Source of the DNA: Lamprobacter modestohalophilus
GTDB taxonomy: Bacteria; Pseudomonadota; Gammaproteobacteria; Chromatiales; Chromatiaceae
Length of the DNA stretch: 64,000 bases
Assembly (NCBI RefSeq): GCF_016583905.1
Contig: NZ_NRRY01000001.1
Span: 124,001-188,000, forward strand
Reading direction: 5' to 3'
The translations under genes and the position numbers were made by a program. Below are positions 17,194 through 25,673 of the stretch, piece by piece; the first letter of the stretch is position 1; every line of letters starts with the position of its first letter. The notes under the pieces were generated by a model, which saw only the letters and a list, made by a program, of their open reading frames with translations, searched no databases and was not told the DNA's origin.

Positions 17194-20100
17194 TCAATCA
17201 GCTCGAGCGTGCTGAAATCGGGCTCGACGACCTTGTTGTCGCGCCGGAATCGATAGGCCTCTTGAACCAAGGCGAGATTCGCGCGATCCGCTCCCCAGGC
17301 CTCGTGCTCGCTACCGATGGTTTGGCCGTCTTCGGCCCAGAGTCGCCAGAGGATCGCTGCATTCTCCCAATAGGCGCCAGCGACATAATGTCCATCCGGA
17401 CTGAATGCGGCATTGGCGACGCCACCCGCGCCGCCCTCGAGTGGTAGAAAGGTGCTGAGTGTCTGGGGTTGCTGACGGCGCCCCGTCGGACGTTTCCAAA
17501 TCCGGATACTGCCATCGCGGGAACCGGTGAGTATCCATTGACCATCGGGGCTGAATTCGGCGCGATAGATGCGGTCTTGATGGCCGCTGAGGATGCCGAT
17601 CGCGTCCCCTTGCGGGCTCCAGACACGGGCGGTCTTGTCCATCGATGCGGTGACGAGCTGCTGGCCATCCGGAGCAAAGGCGATGCTATAGATGCGGCCG
17701 CTATGCCCCTCGAGCGACTGGACTCGACCGCAGCTGGGGGCGAGCTTGGTGCCGGCCTGGGCCTCGGGGTTTGGCTCGGTGTTTGGCTCGGTGTCTGGCT
17801 TGGCGGTCGTGAGCGCCGCAAGGTCGAGCTTGATGAGGGCAGCGCGGTCGGACTCGCCAGCGATGGCGATGCTGCTGCCATCAGGGCTCAGCGCGATGTC
17901 GCCGATCTCGCCGACGCCGGCATCAGCCTGGCAAAGAGGCCGCCACTGATCGGAATTCGAACGCTGTGCAAGACGCACGATGCCGTCTTCGTCACCGGTG
18001 GCGATCAGCGTGCCGGTTGGGATCTGCAACAGGGCGGCGGCCTCGATCGGTGCTGTGCCATGCGGCGAGCCGTTGCCGGTTTGCAATGGCTCGCAGGTCT
18101 CGCTGGAGAAGGCACGCAGCGGCGCGACGGGATCATCGGAGGTGGTCAGCACCCAGCTGGCATCGGGGCTGAACAAGGCGTTGTAGACGATGCCCTGCTC
18201 GGATGTGGTGACCTGCAGTTTGCAGTCGAGGCGCTTCTTGACCAGATCGGCAATGCGTGCGGTGCCGTCGTTATGAGCGGAGGCGAGCCGGTCTCCCGCC
18301 GCCGAGAACTGAACCTGGCGTGCCGGGCGCCTGGGCTCCTGATCGAGAAACACGGCCCAGGGCTCGGGTCCACTGCTGGAGTCATCGCGACCATAACGCC
18401 AGACGCGCACACCGCCATCAAAGCCGGCCGTGGCGAGCAGCAGTGTGTCGGTGCCGTGGGCGATGGCGGGCGGCGCCGTCGCCGTGGCGACGGACCAGAC
18501 ATGGTCTGGATGCTGCAGCCGGTAGGCGACCTGAGAGACGGGTGTCACGCGCCAGAGGCGAGCCGTCTCGTCGCGGGCGGAGAAGGTTGCGACGCGCTCG
18601 CCTTGGGCATGGAAGCCAGCGGCGATGATCGCTGCGTCATGGCCGAGGACAGCGATGGACTTGCCGGTCTGCAAACCGGTCAGCTTGGCCGTGCCATCGA
18701 GCGAGGCGCTGAGCACCAGGCTTTCGTTGAGCTGGTCTGACGCGGAGGCTGGCGGGGCGACGATGCGCAGGGTTCCAGCGCTCAAGCGATGGCTATTCAA
18801 GACCACGGCCTGATCAAAGACCTGCGTCGTATCGGGCGCTGCAGTGGCCGCGTCACTGAGCGTCCAGCGCACGATTTGTCCCTCGTCGTCTGCGGCGACC
18901 AAAAAGGCCCCAGACGGGTCGAAGGCGAGATCTCGCACCGCGCTTCGGTGCATGCTGAATGTGCGCCCGCCGATCCGTGCCGAGGACAGCTCGGTGATGG
19001 GCTCGCCATTGCTGCGGTAGAGTCGAATCCGCTCATCGGCAGCGGCAATGGCGATGCGCTCGCCGGTTGCATCGAACAGGGCGCGGTCGAACGGCCGGCC
19101 GATCGGGCCATCGGCTGGCAGCGAGAGCCTGATCGCGCCGGACTCGAGGTCGATCAGTCGGGAGCGGCCGATGCTGGCGGCGGTGAGGACGGACTGGCCA
19201 TCGGGTGAGAAGCTGAGGCTGCGAATCGGGCCATCCTCGAGCGCCTTGTCGAGGATGATGCGGCCAGGTCGGATGAGATCGAGCACACAGAGGCCCTGCT
19301 GGCCTTCGCCATCATCTTGGCTGAGGGCGAGGCGTTGACGGCTGTCATCGAGCGCGAAGCTGAGCCCCGGCGGGGTGCCGCAGGCATAGTCCGGTTCGGT
19401 GCCAGCGCTGGCTGGGAGGCGCCAAACCCCCTCACTGCCGATGCCAAAGGCCTGCGTTTCGGGGCCGAAGACCAGCGTATGCAAGCCGAGTTCAGCATCG
19501 GCCAGCGCTTGCGTTGGGACAAAACGTCCTTGCTGAAGCTCGAGCAGGGTGACCGACCCGTCGGGCAGGAAGGCGGCGAGGTGCGAGCCTTGATCGCTAA
19601 ACGCCGGGCTGCGCGGCTGGTCTGGGATCGGGTTCGGGGCAGCGGCCATGGCGATCATGCGGTTGCTGCTGAAGGCCACGCCGAGGGTCTGCACGGCACG
19701 TTCCGGCAGGTCGGCTCCGGCAGCCAGGGCCAGGTCAACGGCCTGGAGCGTATTGCCGCGAGTGATCGAGAGATTGGCTTCGTTGAGCTTGCTGCGGCTG
19801 AGGTTGGCTTGGGCGTCGGCGTAAGCGCGGTAGGCGAGACCGGCGGAGATCGCCGAGAGCAGCATCAGCGCGGCGAGTACGACACCCACCGCACGCACCA
19901 GTTGGCTGCGTCGGCGCAGGAAGGCGAGATGCGCCTGGGACTGAGCGATGAACTCGCGCTCGAGCGGCTCCAGCTCATCGGCGTAAGTCTCGCGTAGGGC
20001 CTCGGCCTCGGCCGAGCCGAGGTCGCGCAGCAGATACTCGCTGTTGCAATTGGTGCGTTTCCAGAGCTGCGCCTGGCGGTCGAGCTGAAAGCGTCGGGCG

Positions 20101-22193
20101 AGCAATTGCCGATTGGCGGGTACGGTCAGCCAGTCGCGCACGGGCTCCCAGAGCCTGAGCAAGACCGGATGGCTGAAGGAGACGATGGCTCGATACTGGC
20201 GCCAGTCCTGCCGCTCAGTGTCGGCGTTTGTCTGACCGTCGGCATGCATATGGCCGTCGGTGCCTGTGTCACCCTCGGCATGCTGTAGCGACTGTTGGCC
20301 CTGGTGTGCATCCGGCTCGGGGCTTGCCTGGCCGGGGCGCAGCCGCCGCAGCCGCTGGCGCCAGTCTGCTCGGGTCTGGCGCCAGATGGCGGCGAGCTCA
20401 GAGCGGAGCCGATAGTCGGGCGGTTCGCAGCGGCTATCTAGGGTTGGGTCGCGCAGCCCCTCGGCGATGACCAGTCGCGACTCGATCAGCTGTTGCAGCA
20501 GGCGCTCGCAGGCCGGGTCTTGGCGCAGCAGCTCGAGGCTGCCGAAGCGGTTGGTGGGGCGACCGCTGGCGCCGCCTTCGAGACTGATGAGCGCCCGGCA
20601 GAGCTTCGGCATGGCGCTGCGTGTCTCGGGGTCAAGCTCGGCCCAGACCGCTGCCGCGCGGGTGAGCACATGGCCGTTGATGCCGCCAGAGGCGAGGTAG
20701 TCGGCGCTGGAGAGTTGCAAGCCAGCGTCGTTGGTAGCGGCTTGTCGCTGTACGGCGCGTTGATAGCTGGAATCCAACACCGGCTGGATGAGCGGTGGCC
20801 AGAGGCGGAGACGGTTGGCGTCGGCCTCGATGTGCTCGACCAGCTCGCGCTCGCCGAGCTCATGGGCGTCGATCTCAATGCCGGCGATGCGTGCCGGGAT
20901 CTCGATCACTTGACGGATGCGTGCGGCTGATGGCGGTCCGATCTCGGTCCAGCCTTGACGTTGGATTAGCGGGTGCAGGGCCGTCAGGTGCTCGAGGGCG
21001 GGTAGTGCGTCGCTGCGCAGGATGGCGACCACCCAGATGGCGGTGGCGCTGGCCAGTGCGTGCAACGCGGTGGCGAAGGTCTGCAGCGCCTCCTGCGTTG
21101 CGCGCTCGAGGGCGATGTCGAGCGGATCGAGCAGGAGCAACAGCCGCGTGCCACCGCTGGTGGTCAGCTCCGGCGAGCTGGCCTTGAGGGCGCTGCTGAT
21201 CTGCTGTGCCGCCAACGCCGGGTCGCTGATGAGCAGGCGATGGAGCTCGGCGCTGCCGAGGCCGAAGTTGGCGAGCGGCTCGGCGAGTGCGGGCTGGGCG
21301 CAGAGCGCTTCGGCGATCGCGGCGGTGGGGCCTGCTTCAGCCGCGCTGGGGTCGACGAGGCAAGTGCGCACGGCGGCGATCTCGTCGAACTGGAACGGGC
21401 GCGTCAGCCTGGGCAGCACACCCGCGCGGAGCAGCGAGGTCTTGCCGCTGCCGCTCGGGCCGGCCACCAACAGTAGGCTGGTCTCCTCGGCCGCGAGCTG
21501 TTCGAGGCGCTGGAGCAGCTCTCGGACCTCTTGCTCACGGCCGGTGAAGATGCGCGCGTCGCTGCTCTCGAACGGCCGATCGGGCCGGAACGGGCTGCCT
21601 TGCCAACGCAGATCGCCGGTGGTGGCGCGGCGCTCGGCGCTGATACGTCGGTTGAGCAGTTTGCGCAGCTGGGTCGAGACCAGCTCGCGGAACGCCGTGG
21701 CATTGTCGAAGGTGCGGAAGGCGCGGCGGAAGCTGTTGTCGTCGAAAAAGAAATGCGCGCGAAAAAACGCTTCCAACCGGCGCCGGTCTTCGACCGCTTC
21801 GCGGGCGAGTGCGGCGTCGGTGATGTCGACCAGCTTCGGCGTGGTTTTTTTGTAGACCAGCACCTCGGGGATGCCGGTCTTGGCCGAGGCCTCGACCGCA
21901 TTGACGAACTCCCACTCGGTGCCGGTCATGCCGCGATAGGGCTCTTGCGGCAGCGGCGAGCCGAGTCGGGTCCAGAGGATGACTAGGACGATGTCGCAAT
22001 CCTCAGGCTGGGTCAGGCCGGCCTGGAAGGTGCGATCCGCTGTCAGCGCCTCCTCTTCCCAGAGGACGGTGCGTAGCTCGAAGTACGGCAGATACTCGCT
22101 CGCCAGCTGCTCAACGATGTCTTTGACCGCGGCGCGCTCGTGATCGACGTCGGCCGGTGATGAGACAAAGATTCTGACGGACTTGTCGGTCAT
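17190..22193 (-). CDS. DUF4062-STAND ATPase-transmembrane-WD40 protein
   Basis: This 1,667-residue protein has four parts. Residues ~5-170 match DUF4062 (VRIFVSSPADVDHERAAV; DCDIVLVILWTRLGSPLP; GTEWEFVNAV), a TIR-like predicted effector or signalling domain. Residues ~200-560 are an nSTAND1-type ATPase: SPFRPDRPF, FTGREQEVRELLQRL, Walker A GPSGSGKT (245-252) and a Walker B-like LLLLLDPLD. A membrane span follows (~762-785), then NLSRSKLNEANLSITRGNTLQAVDLALAA. Residues ~820-1640 form a WD40 propeller (SFSPDGQSVLTA, AFAPDGQQLVTASMDKTARVW). STAND proteins are ATP switches triggered by ligand binding to the propeller, many in antiphage defence or cell-fate control. It heads an operon with GT87 and methyltransferase genes. 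The target is unknown. Confidence 0.88.
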   Translation of the reverse strand: MTDKSVRIFVSSPADVDHERAAVKDIVEQLASEYLPYFELRTVLWEEEALTADRTFQAGLTQPEDCDIVLVILWTRLGSPLPQEPYRGMTGTEWEFVNAVEASAKTGIPEVLVYKKTTPKLVDITDAALAREAVEDRRRLEAFFRAHFFFDDNSFRRAFRTFDNATAFRELVSTQLRKLLNRRISAERRATTGDLRWQGSPFRPDRPFESSDARIFTGREQEVRELLQRLEQLAAEETSLLLVAGPSGSGKTSLLRAGVLPRLTRPFQFDEIAAVRTCLVDPSAAEAGPTAAIAEALCAQPALAEPLANFGLGSAELHRLLISDPALAAQQISSALKASSPELTTSGGTRLLLLLDPLDIALERATQEALQTFATALHALASATAIWVVAILRSDALPALEHLTALHPLIQRQGWTEIGPPSAARIRQVIEIPARIAGIEIDAHELGERELVEHIEADANRLRLWPPLIQPVLDSSYQRAVQRQAATNDAGLQLSSADYLASGGINGHVLTRAAAVWAELDPETRSAMPKLCRALISLEGGASGRPTNRFGSLELLRQDPACERLLQQLIESRLVIAEGLRDPTLDSRCEPPDYRLRSELAAIWRQTRADWRQRLRRLRPGQASPEPDAHQGQQSLQHAEGDTGTDGHMHADGQTNADTERQDWRQYRAIVSFSHPVLLRLWEPVRDWLTVPANRQLLARRFQLDRQAQLWKRTNCNSEYLLRDLGSAEAEALRETYADELEPLEREFIAQSQAHLAFLRRRSQLVRAVGVVLAALMLLSAISAGLAYRAYADAQANLSRSKLNEANLSITRGNTLQAVDLALAAGADLPERAVQTLGVAFSSNRMIAMAAAPNPIPDQPRSPAFSDQGSHLAAFLPDGSVTLLELQQGRFVPTQALADAELGLHTLVFGPETQAFGIGSEGVWRLPASAGTEPDYACGTPPGLSFALDDSRQRLALSQDDGEGQQGLCVLDLIRPGRIILDKALEDGPIRSLSFSPDGQSVLTAASIGRSRLIDLESGAIRLSLPADGPIGRPFDRALFDATGERIAIAAADERIRLYRSNGEPITELSSARIGGRTFSMHRSAVRDLAFDPSGAFLVAADDEGQIVRWTLSDAATAAPDTTQVFDQAVVLNSHRLSAGTLRIVAPPASASDQLNESLVLSASLDGTAKLTGLQTGKSIAVLGHDAAIIAAGFHAQGERVATFSARDETARLWRVTPVSQVAYRLQHPDHVWSVATATAPPAIAHGTDTLLLATAGFDGGVRVWRYGRDDSSSGPEPWAVFLDQEPRRPARQVQFSAAGDRLASAHNDGTARIADLVKKRLDCKLQVTTSEQGIVYNALFSPDASWVLTTSDDPVAPLRAFSSETCEPLQTGNGSPHGTAPIEAAALLQIPTGTLIATGDEDGIVRLAQRSNSDQWRPLCQADAGVGEIGDIALSPDGSSIAIAGESDRAALIKLDLAALTTAKPDTEPNTEPNPEAQAGTKLAPSCGRVQSLEGHSGRIYSIAFAPDGQQLVTASMDKTARVWSPQGDAIGILSGHQDRIYRAEFSPDGQWILTGSRDGSIRIWKRPTGRRQQPQTLSTFLPLEGGAGGVANAAFSPDGHYVAGAYWENAAILWRLWAEDGQTIGSEHEAWGADRANLALVQEAYRFRRDNKVVEPDFSTLELIE

Positions 22194-22208
22194 GTGCTCG
22201 CTTCAGGA

Positions 22209-22252
22209 GTTCGGGGGCTGTTCGGGGTCTGTTCAGGGTTTGTTCAAAGGCT
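22209..22252. repeat. Four 11-bp direct repeats upstream of the STAND gene
   Basis: Units GTTCGGGGGCT, GTTCGGGGTCT, GTTCAGGGTTT and GTTCAAAGGCT follow without spacers, beginning 16 nt before the STAND start codon. Eleven-base spacing puts each unit on the same face of the helix, so a multimeric regulator could bind. Slippage-born repeats without function are the alternative, since similar arrays occur elsewhere in this window. Confidence 0.6.
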
Positions 22253-22365
22253 GCTTCGGGCCTGCTCAGTGGCGATGGCGGCGGGCATCGAGACGCGCCG
22301 CGTCGGTCAGGGTACAATGCCATGAGGGAACCGAATTGGCACCATTTCAGCCGGAGGGCGCCCTG

Positions 22366-24297
22366 ATGCAAAGCGAGACGACTGACCCGCAGCGTATGGA
22401 GCAGCTTCTGCGTGACGCGGTACGACAGATCGCAGGTGACGGCGACCTCGATCGCTATATTGCCTGGTCGCGGGCACACATTCCGACCGAGCTTGGCGTT
22501 GAGTCCGAGCTGGTGGAGGGGGAAGCTGAGCGTTTAGCAGCCATGTTGGGTGTGGCGATCTGGAACGCGACCCCGCGTGCAGACAATGACTGGCGTCCTC
22601 TCACCCTAGCGCCGCCGGGCGACGATGAGCCCTGTTTCTGCGGCTCGGGCCTCAATTACCGCGATTGCTGCGAGCCGCTCGGGCCATTGCCCGAGCTTCC
22701 GCCCGAGCTGATCTGGGATCTGCTGATCGATGATCTGCCGGAAGAAGCGATGCAAGAGGCGTTACGGCGCCGGGCGGTGCCGGACACGCTCTTGGCCAAG
22801 GTCGCCGAGCGCTGGCTCGAGCATGAGCGGCCCGGGCGTGCGGCGGCCTTGCTCGAACCCTTATTCCGGGGCGACATCGGCTCCCTCGACAGTCGCTACG
22901 AGCCGGCCCTCGATGTCCTCTGCGATGCCCTCGATGCATTGGATCACTGGAAAAAGAAGCAGGCCTTCTTGCTGCGTGTGACCGATGAAGGCAGCCGCGA
23001 GCTGAAGGCCGCAGCCTGGCAACGCTTTACCATGATGTTCATGGACGAGGGCGAGCTCGACTATGCCGATGAGGCATTTGAGCAGGCGTTGCGTCATGGT
23101 CCGGACAATCCGTCCACTGCACTGCTTGAGATCACACTGCTCGCGGCTCGCCACGACGACGTTCGTGCGCGCTCGCGCGCTCAATTCTGGCGCCATCGGC
23201 TCAGGCGCAACGGCGATACCGACGCCGGCTTCCTCGGGTTTCTCGAACAGGCGATGGTGGACCCGCAAGAGGCATTGGTCTCCAGCCATTCAGCGGCGAT
23301 GGACCCACTGCTGCTGGAGCTCCGGCACTGGATCAGTGCGTTATCGGCGCTGCCACCGTTGGCCTATCAGATCGAATCGCTGGATGATCCGCTCGAGGCC
23401 GGAGCCGGCCTACAGCTTTCGTTATTTCCTGATGAACAATTACCCAGCGATCACGCAGTTGCGTCCTCGGGAGCCTGTGGTGCGCTCTTGCCGAGCACCA
23501 GTCTGCGCGCGATCGAGCGTGAATGGCGGCGCATCTTTCCGGCTTCCAAACCCTATTCGACCCAGCTCTCAGCGCTCGACGACGGCGCGGTTTGGGAAGC
23601 CGACGTCTGGATGCGTCTACTCAGCGCGCAGCCTGAGGCGGCGAACAGTCTGGATGTGCTCGATGATCTGGCGACCGCACTCTATGAGCATCCCGAGAGC
23701 AGCCTGCCTTGGGTCTCGCATACGCTGTTGGGACCGCTCTACAAGCGCGCGCTCGCGATCATCGACGCGACTGTCGCTGAAACCGGTGTCGGTTGCCTGC
23801 CCTGGCGAGCGGAGCGCAACCGGCCGGCGCTGCGGCTGTTGTTCCGCGCCTATCTGCATGAGGCTGAGGCCGGTCGAGAGGAGGCCGCCGCGGCAGCGGT
23901 CGAGCGTCTACTGGCGTTGAACCCGCAGGACAACCATGGCGCTCGCGCTGAGCTGATGAACCATTACTTGCGTGCTCGATCGGATCAACAGGCGCTGGAG
24001 CTCGTGCGCCGATTTCCAAACGACCTGCTGGCCGATCTCGCCTATGGCGAGGTGCTCGCGCTCTATCGCCTGGGACACCAAGAGCATGCGGCGCGGGCGC
24101 TGAACAGTGCGGTGGATCGCTTGCCCCGCATCCCGCGTTTCTTGTTGCGTAAGCGCATCAAACGCCCGGTGCTGGATGACGCTGGCTTTACCCCGGGCGG
24201 CGAAGACCAGGCTTGGCTCTACCGCGAAGCGATGCGCGACGTCTGGGAGGCTGAGCCCGGCCTCCTGAGCTGGATGAAGAAGCGACTCACTGCTTGA
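22366..24297 (+). CDS. SEC-C motif / TPR-like helical repeat protein
   Basis: The 643-residue protein carries a zinc-binding SEC-C motif near the N-terminus (about 86-104: DEPCFCGSGLNYRDCCEP), as at the C-terminus of SecA. The rest is helical repeats of TPR type (LDYADEAFEQALRHGPDNPSTALLE; LADLAYGEVLALYRLGHQEHAARALNSAV). SEC-C motifs mediate binding to ribosomes or SecB-like partners in known cases; the role here is unknown. GGAGG 9 nt before the ATG at 22366 decides the start. It is divergent from the STAND gene and 10 nt upstream of the BPSS1780-type gene, with which it probably forms an operon. Confidence 0.75.
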   Translation: MQSETTDPQRMEQLLRDAVRQIAGDGDLDRYIAWSRAHIPTELGVESELVEGEAERLAAMLGVAIWNATPRADNDWRPLTLAPPGDDEPCFCGSGLNYRDCCEPLGPLPELPPELIWDLLIDDLPEEAMQEALRRRAVPDTLLAKVAERWLEHERPGRAAALLEPLFRGDIGSLDSRYEPALDVLCDALDALDHWKKKQAFLLRVTDEGSRELKAAAWQRFTMMFMDEGELDYADEAFEQALRHGPDNPSTALLEITLLAARHDDVRARSRAQFWRHRLRRNGDTDAGFLGFLEQAMVDPQEALVSSHSAAMDPLLLELRHWISALSALPPLAYQIESLDDPLEAGAGLQLSLFPDEQLPSDHAVASSGACGALLPSTSLRAIEREWRRIFPASKPYSTQLSALDDGAVWEADVWMRLLSAQPEAANSLDVLDDLATALYEHPESSLPWVSHTLLGPLYKRALAIIDATVAETGVGCLPWRAERNRPALRLLFRAYLHEAEAGREEAAAAAVERLLALNPQDNHGARAELMNHYLRARSDQQALELVRRFPNDLLADLAYGEVLALYRLGHQEHAARALNSAVDRLPRIPRFLLRKRIKRPVLDDAGFTPGGEDQAWLYREAMRDVWEAEPGLLSWMKKRLTA

Positions 24298-24307
24298 GGA
24301 GGCACCG

Positions 24308-25567
24308 ATGGCGCAGGCCTTTAAGGTCGTCTTTACTGGAACCCTCGACCCTACCGTCAATCCTGAGGACGTGGTGCGAGATTTTGCCGCCGTGTTCAAG
24401 GTTGGCGAGCAGCAGGCCCGCGAGCTCATTACCGCGGGTCAGGCGCGGGTGCTGAAAACCGATGTCGACGCCGACAACGCGCGGCGTTATCAAGCTGTTC
24501 TCGAGGAGATCGGGATAGCATCGCGGATCGAGGCGATGACGGCGCATGCCGCGGACGCGGGGGATGCAGCGCAGCCCGTTGCGTCACCAGCCGATTCGCT
24601 GGCTGAATCGCCGGCCGATGCGCCGGCCGCGGATTGGGCCGGTTCTGGCGCTGATGCCGCCGCTTCGCAAAGCGCGGTTTCTCTGGCGAAGCCGGCCGCT
24701 GAACGGATGCCGACCAGCGCTGCTTCCGACGCGCTTGGCCGCCAGCCGCCATTCGGCCCGATCAGGCATCGAGCCACCCATGGCTGGTACTGGATCACCC
24801 AGGCTTGGCAACAATTCAAGGCTCAGCCACGGCTTTGGCTAGCGGCTGTGGCCTTGGTCTATCTGGTGACCTTTGCGCTCAGCTTGGTGCCAGTGCTCGG
24901 TTCACTGGCGACCATGATCCTCGGGCCGGTCTTTGCCGGGGGGCTGATGTTGGGAGCCCAGTCACAGGAGCGCGGCGGTACGCTGCGGGTGATGGCTGGT
25001 TTCGATGGCTTCTCGACGCACGGAGGACAGCTGGCGTTGGTTGGGCTGCTCTATCTCGTTGGCCTGTTTGTGGTGTTCATTGTCGCTGGCCTGATCGCGA
25101 TGGCAACTGGAGTCGTGACGGCCGGGTCAATGGATGCGCTGAGCTCGAGCGACCCTGATATCGTCGCTGCCGCGTTAGGACCGGGGCTTGGCCTGTTCTT
25201 GCTTGTGGTCATGCTGACGATGGTGCCTTTGCTCATGCTGTACTGGTTTGCGCCGGTATTGGTTGCGCTGGAGGGGATGACTGCGATTGAGGCCATGCGG
25301 ATGAGCTTCCGCGGATGCTGGAAGAACATCGTCCCCTTCACTGTCTACGGCTTGGCCCTGTTCTTCATCTTGCTCGCCGCTAGCCTCATCTTGGGTGTGG
25401 TGAGCGCACTTCTGGCCGCGATTTCTGAGACGCTAATGGTGGTCTTGATGCTGCTGGTTATGCCGCTCATGCTGGTGTTTGCCGTGCTCGTTGTGCTCTC
25501 GATCTACAGCGCCTATCGAGATGTTTTTCACACCACGACGCAGTCGCAGGGAGCCCATGTCTTCTGA
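24308..25567 (+). CDS. BPSS1780-type integral membrane protein with N-terminal soluble domain
   Basis: The 419-residue protein has a soluble N-terminal domain (FKVVFTGTLDPTVNPEDVVRDFA...; residues ~1-80), an Ala/Pro/Asp-rich linker (~80-145), and then about six membrane segments (WLAAVALVYLVTFALSLVPVLGSL; LGLFLLVVMLTMVPLLMLYWFAPVLVALE; LILGVVSALLAAI). The membrane part, with the GCWKNIVPFTVYGLALFF signature, matches the BPSS1780 family, whose function is not known. The N-terminal half resembles domains in bacterial membrane proteins that sense or sort other proteins, but I cannot name a ligand. It follows the SEC-C gene by 10 nt with GAGGAGG as ribosome-binding site. Confidence 0.75.
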   Translation: MAQAFKVVFTGTLDPTVNPEDVVRDFAAVFKVGEQQARELITAGQARVLKTDVDADNARRYQAVLEEIGIASRIEAMTAHAADAGDAAQPVASPADSLAESPADAPAADWAGSGADAAASQSAVSLAKPAAERMPTSAASDALGRQPPFGPIRHRATHGWYWITQAWQQFKAQPRLWLAAVALVYLVTFALSLVPVLGSLATMILGPVFAGGLMLGAQSQERGGTLRVMAGFDGFSTHGGQLALVGLLYLVGLFVVFIVAGLIAMATGVVTAGSMDALSSSDPDIVAAALGPGLGLFLLVVMLTMVPLLMLYWFAPVLVALEGMTAIEAMRMSFRGCWKNIVPFTVYGLALFFILLAASLILGVVSALLAAISETLMVVLMLLVMPLMLVFAVLVVLSIYSAYRDVFHTTTQSQGAHVF

Positions 25568-25620
25568 GCGAGCGCCAGCTTGATTCGCGTTCGGCATCCA
25601 ATGATCGCTTGAACTCTTAA

Positions 25621-25651
25621 ACAAACTCAGCTCATCAACAAACTCAGCTCA
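25621..25651. repeat. Two copies of a 14-bp direct repeat, 17-bp period
   Basis: 'acaaactcagctca' occurs twice, separated by 3 nt, in the leader of the cytochrome gene, ending 22 nt before its start codon. Position near the promoter makes a regulatory role possible, but slippage is equally likely. Confidence 0.5.
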
Positions 25652-25673
25652 CCCAAAGATGGAGATATCGGTT

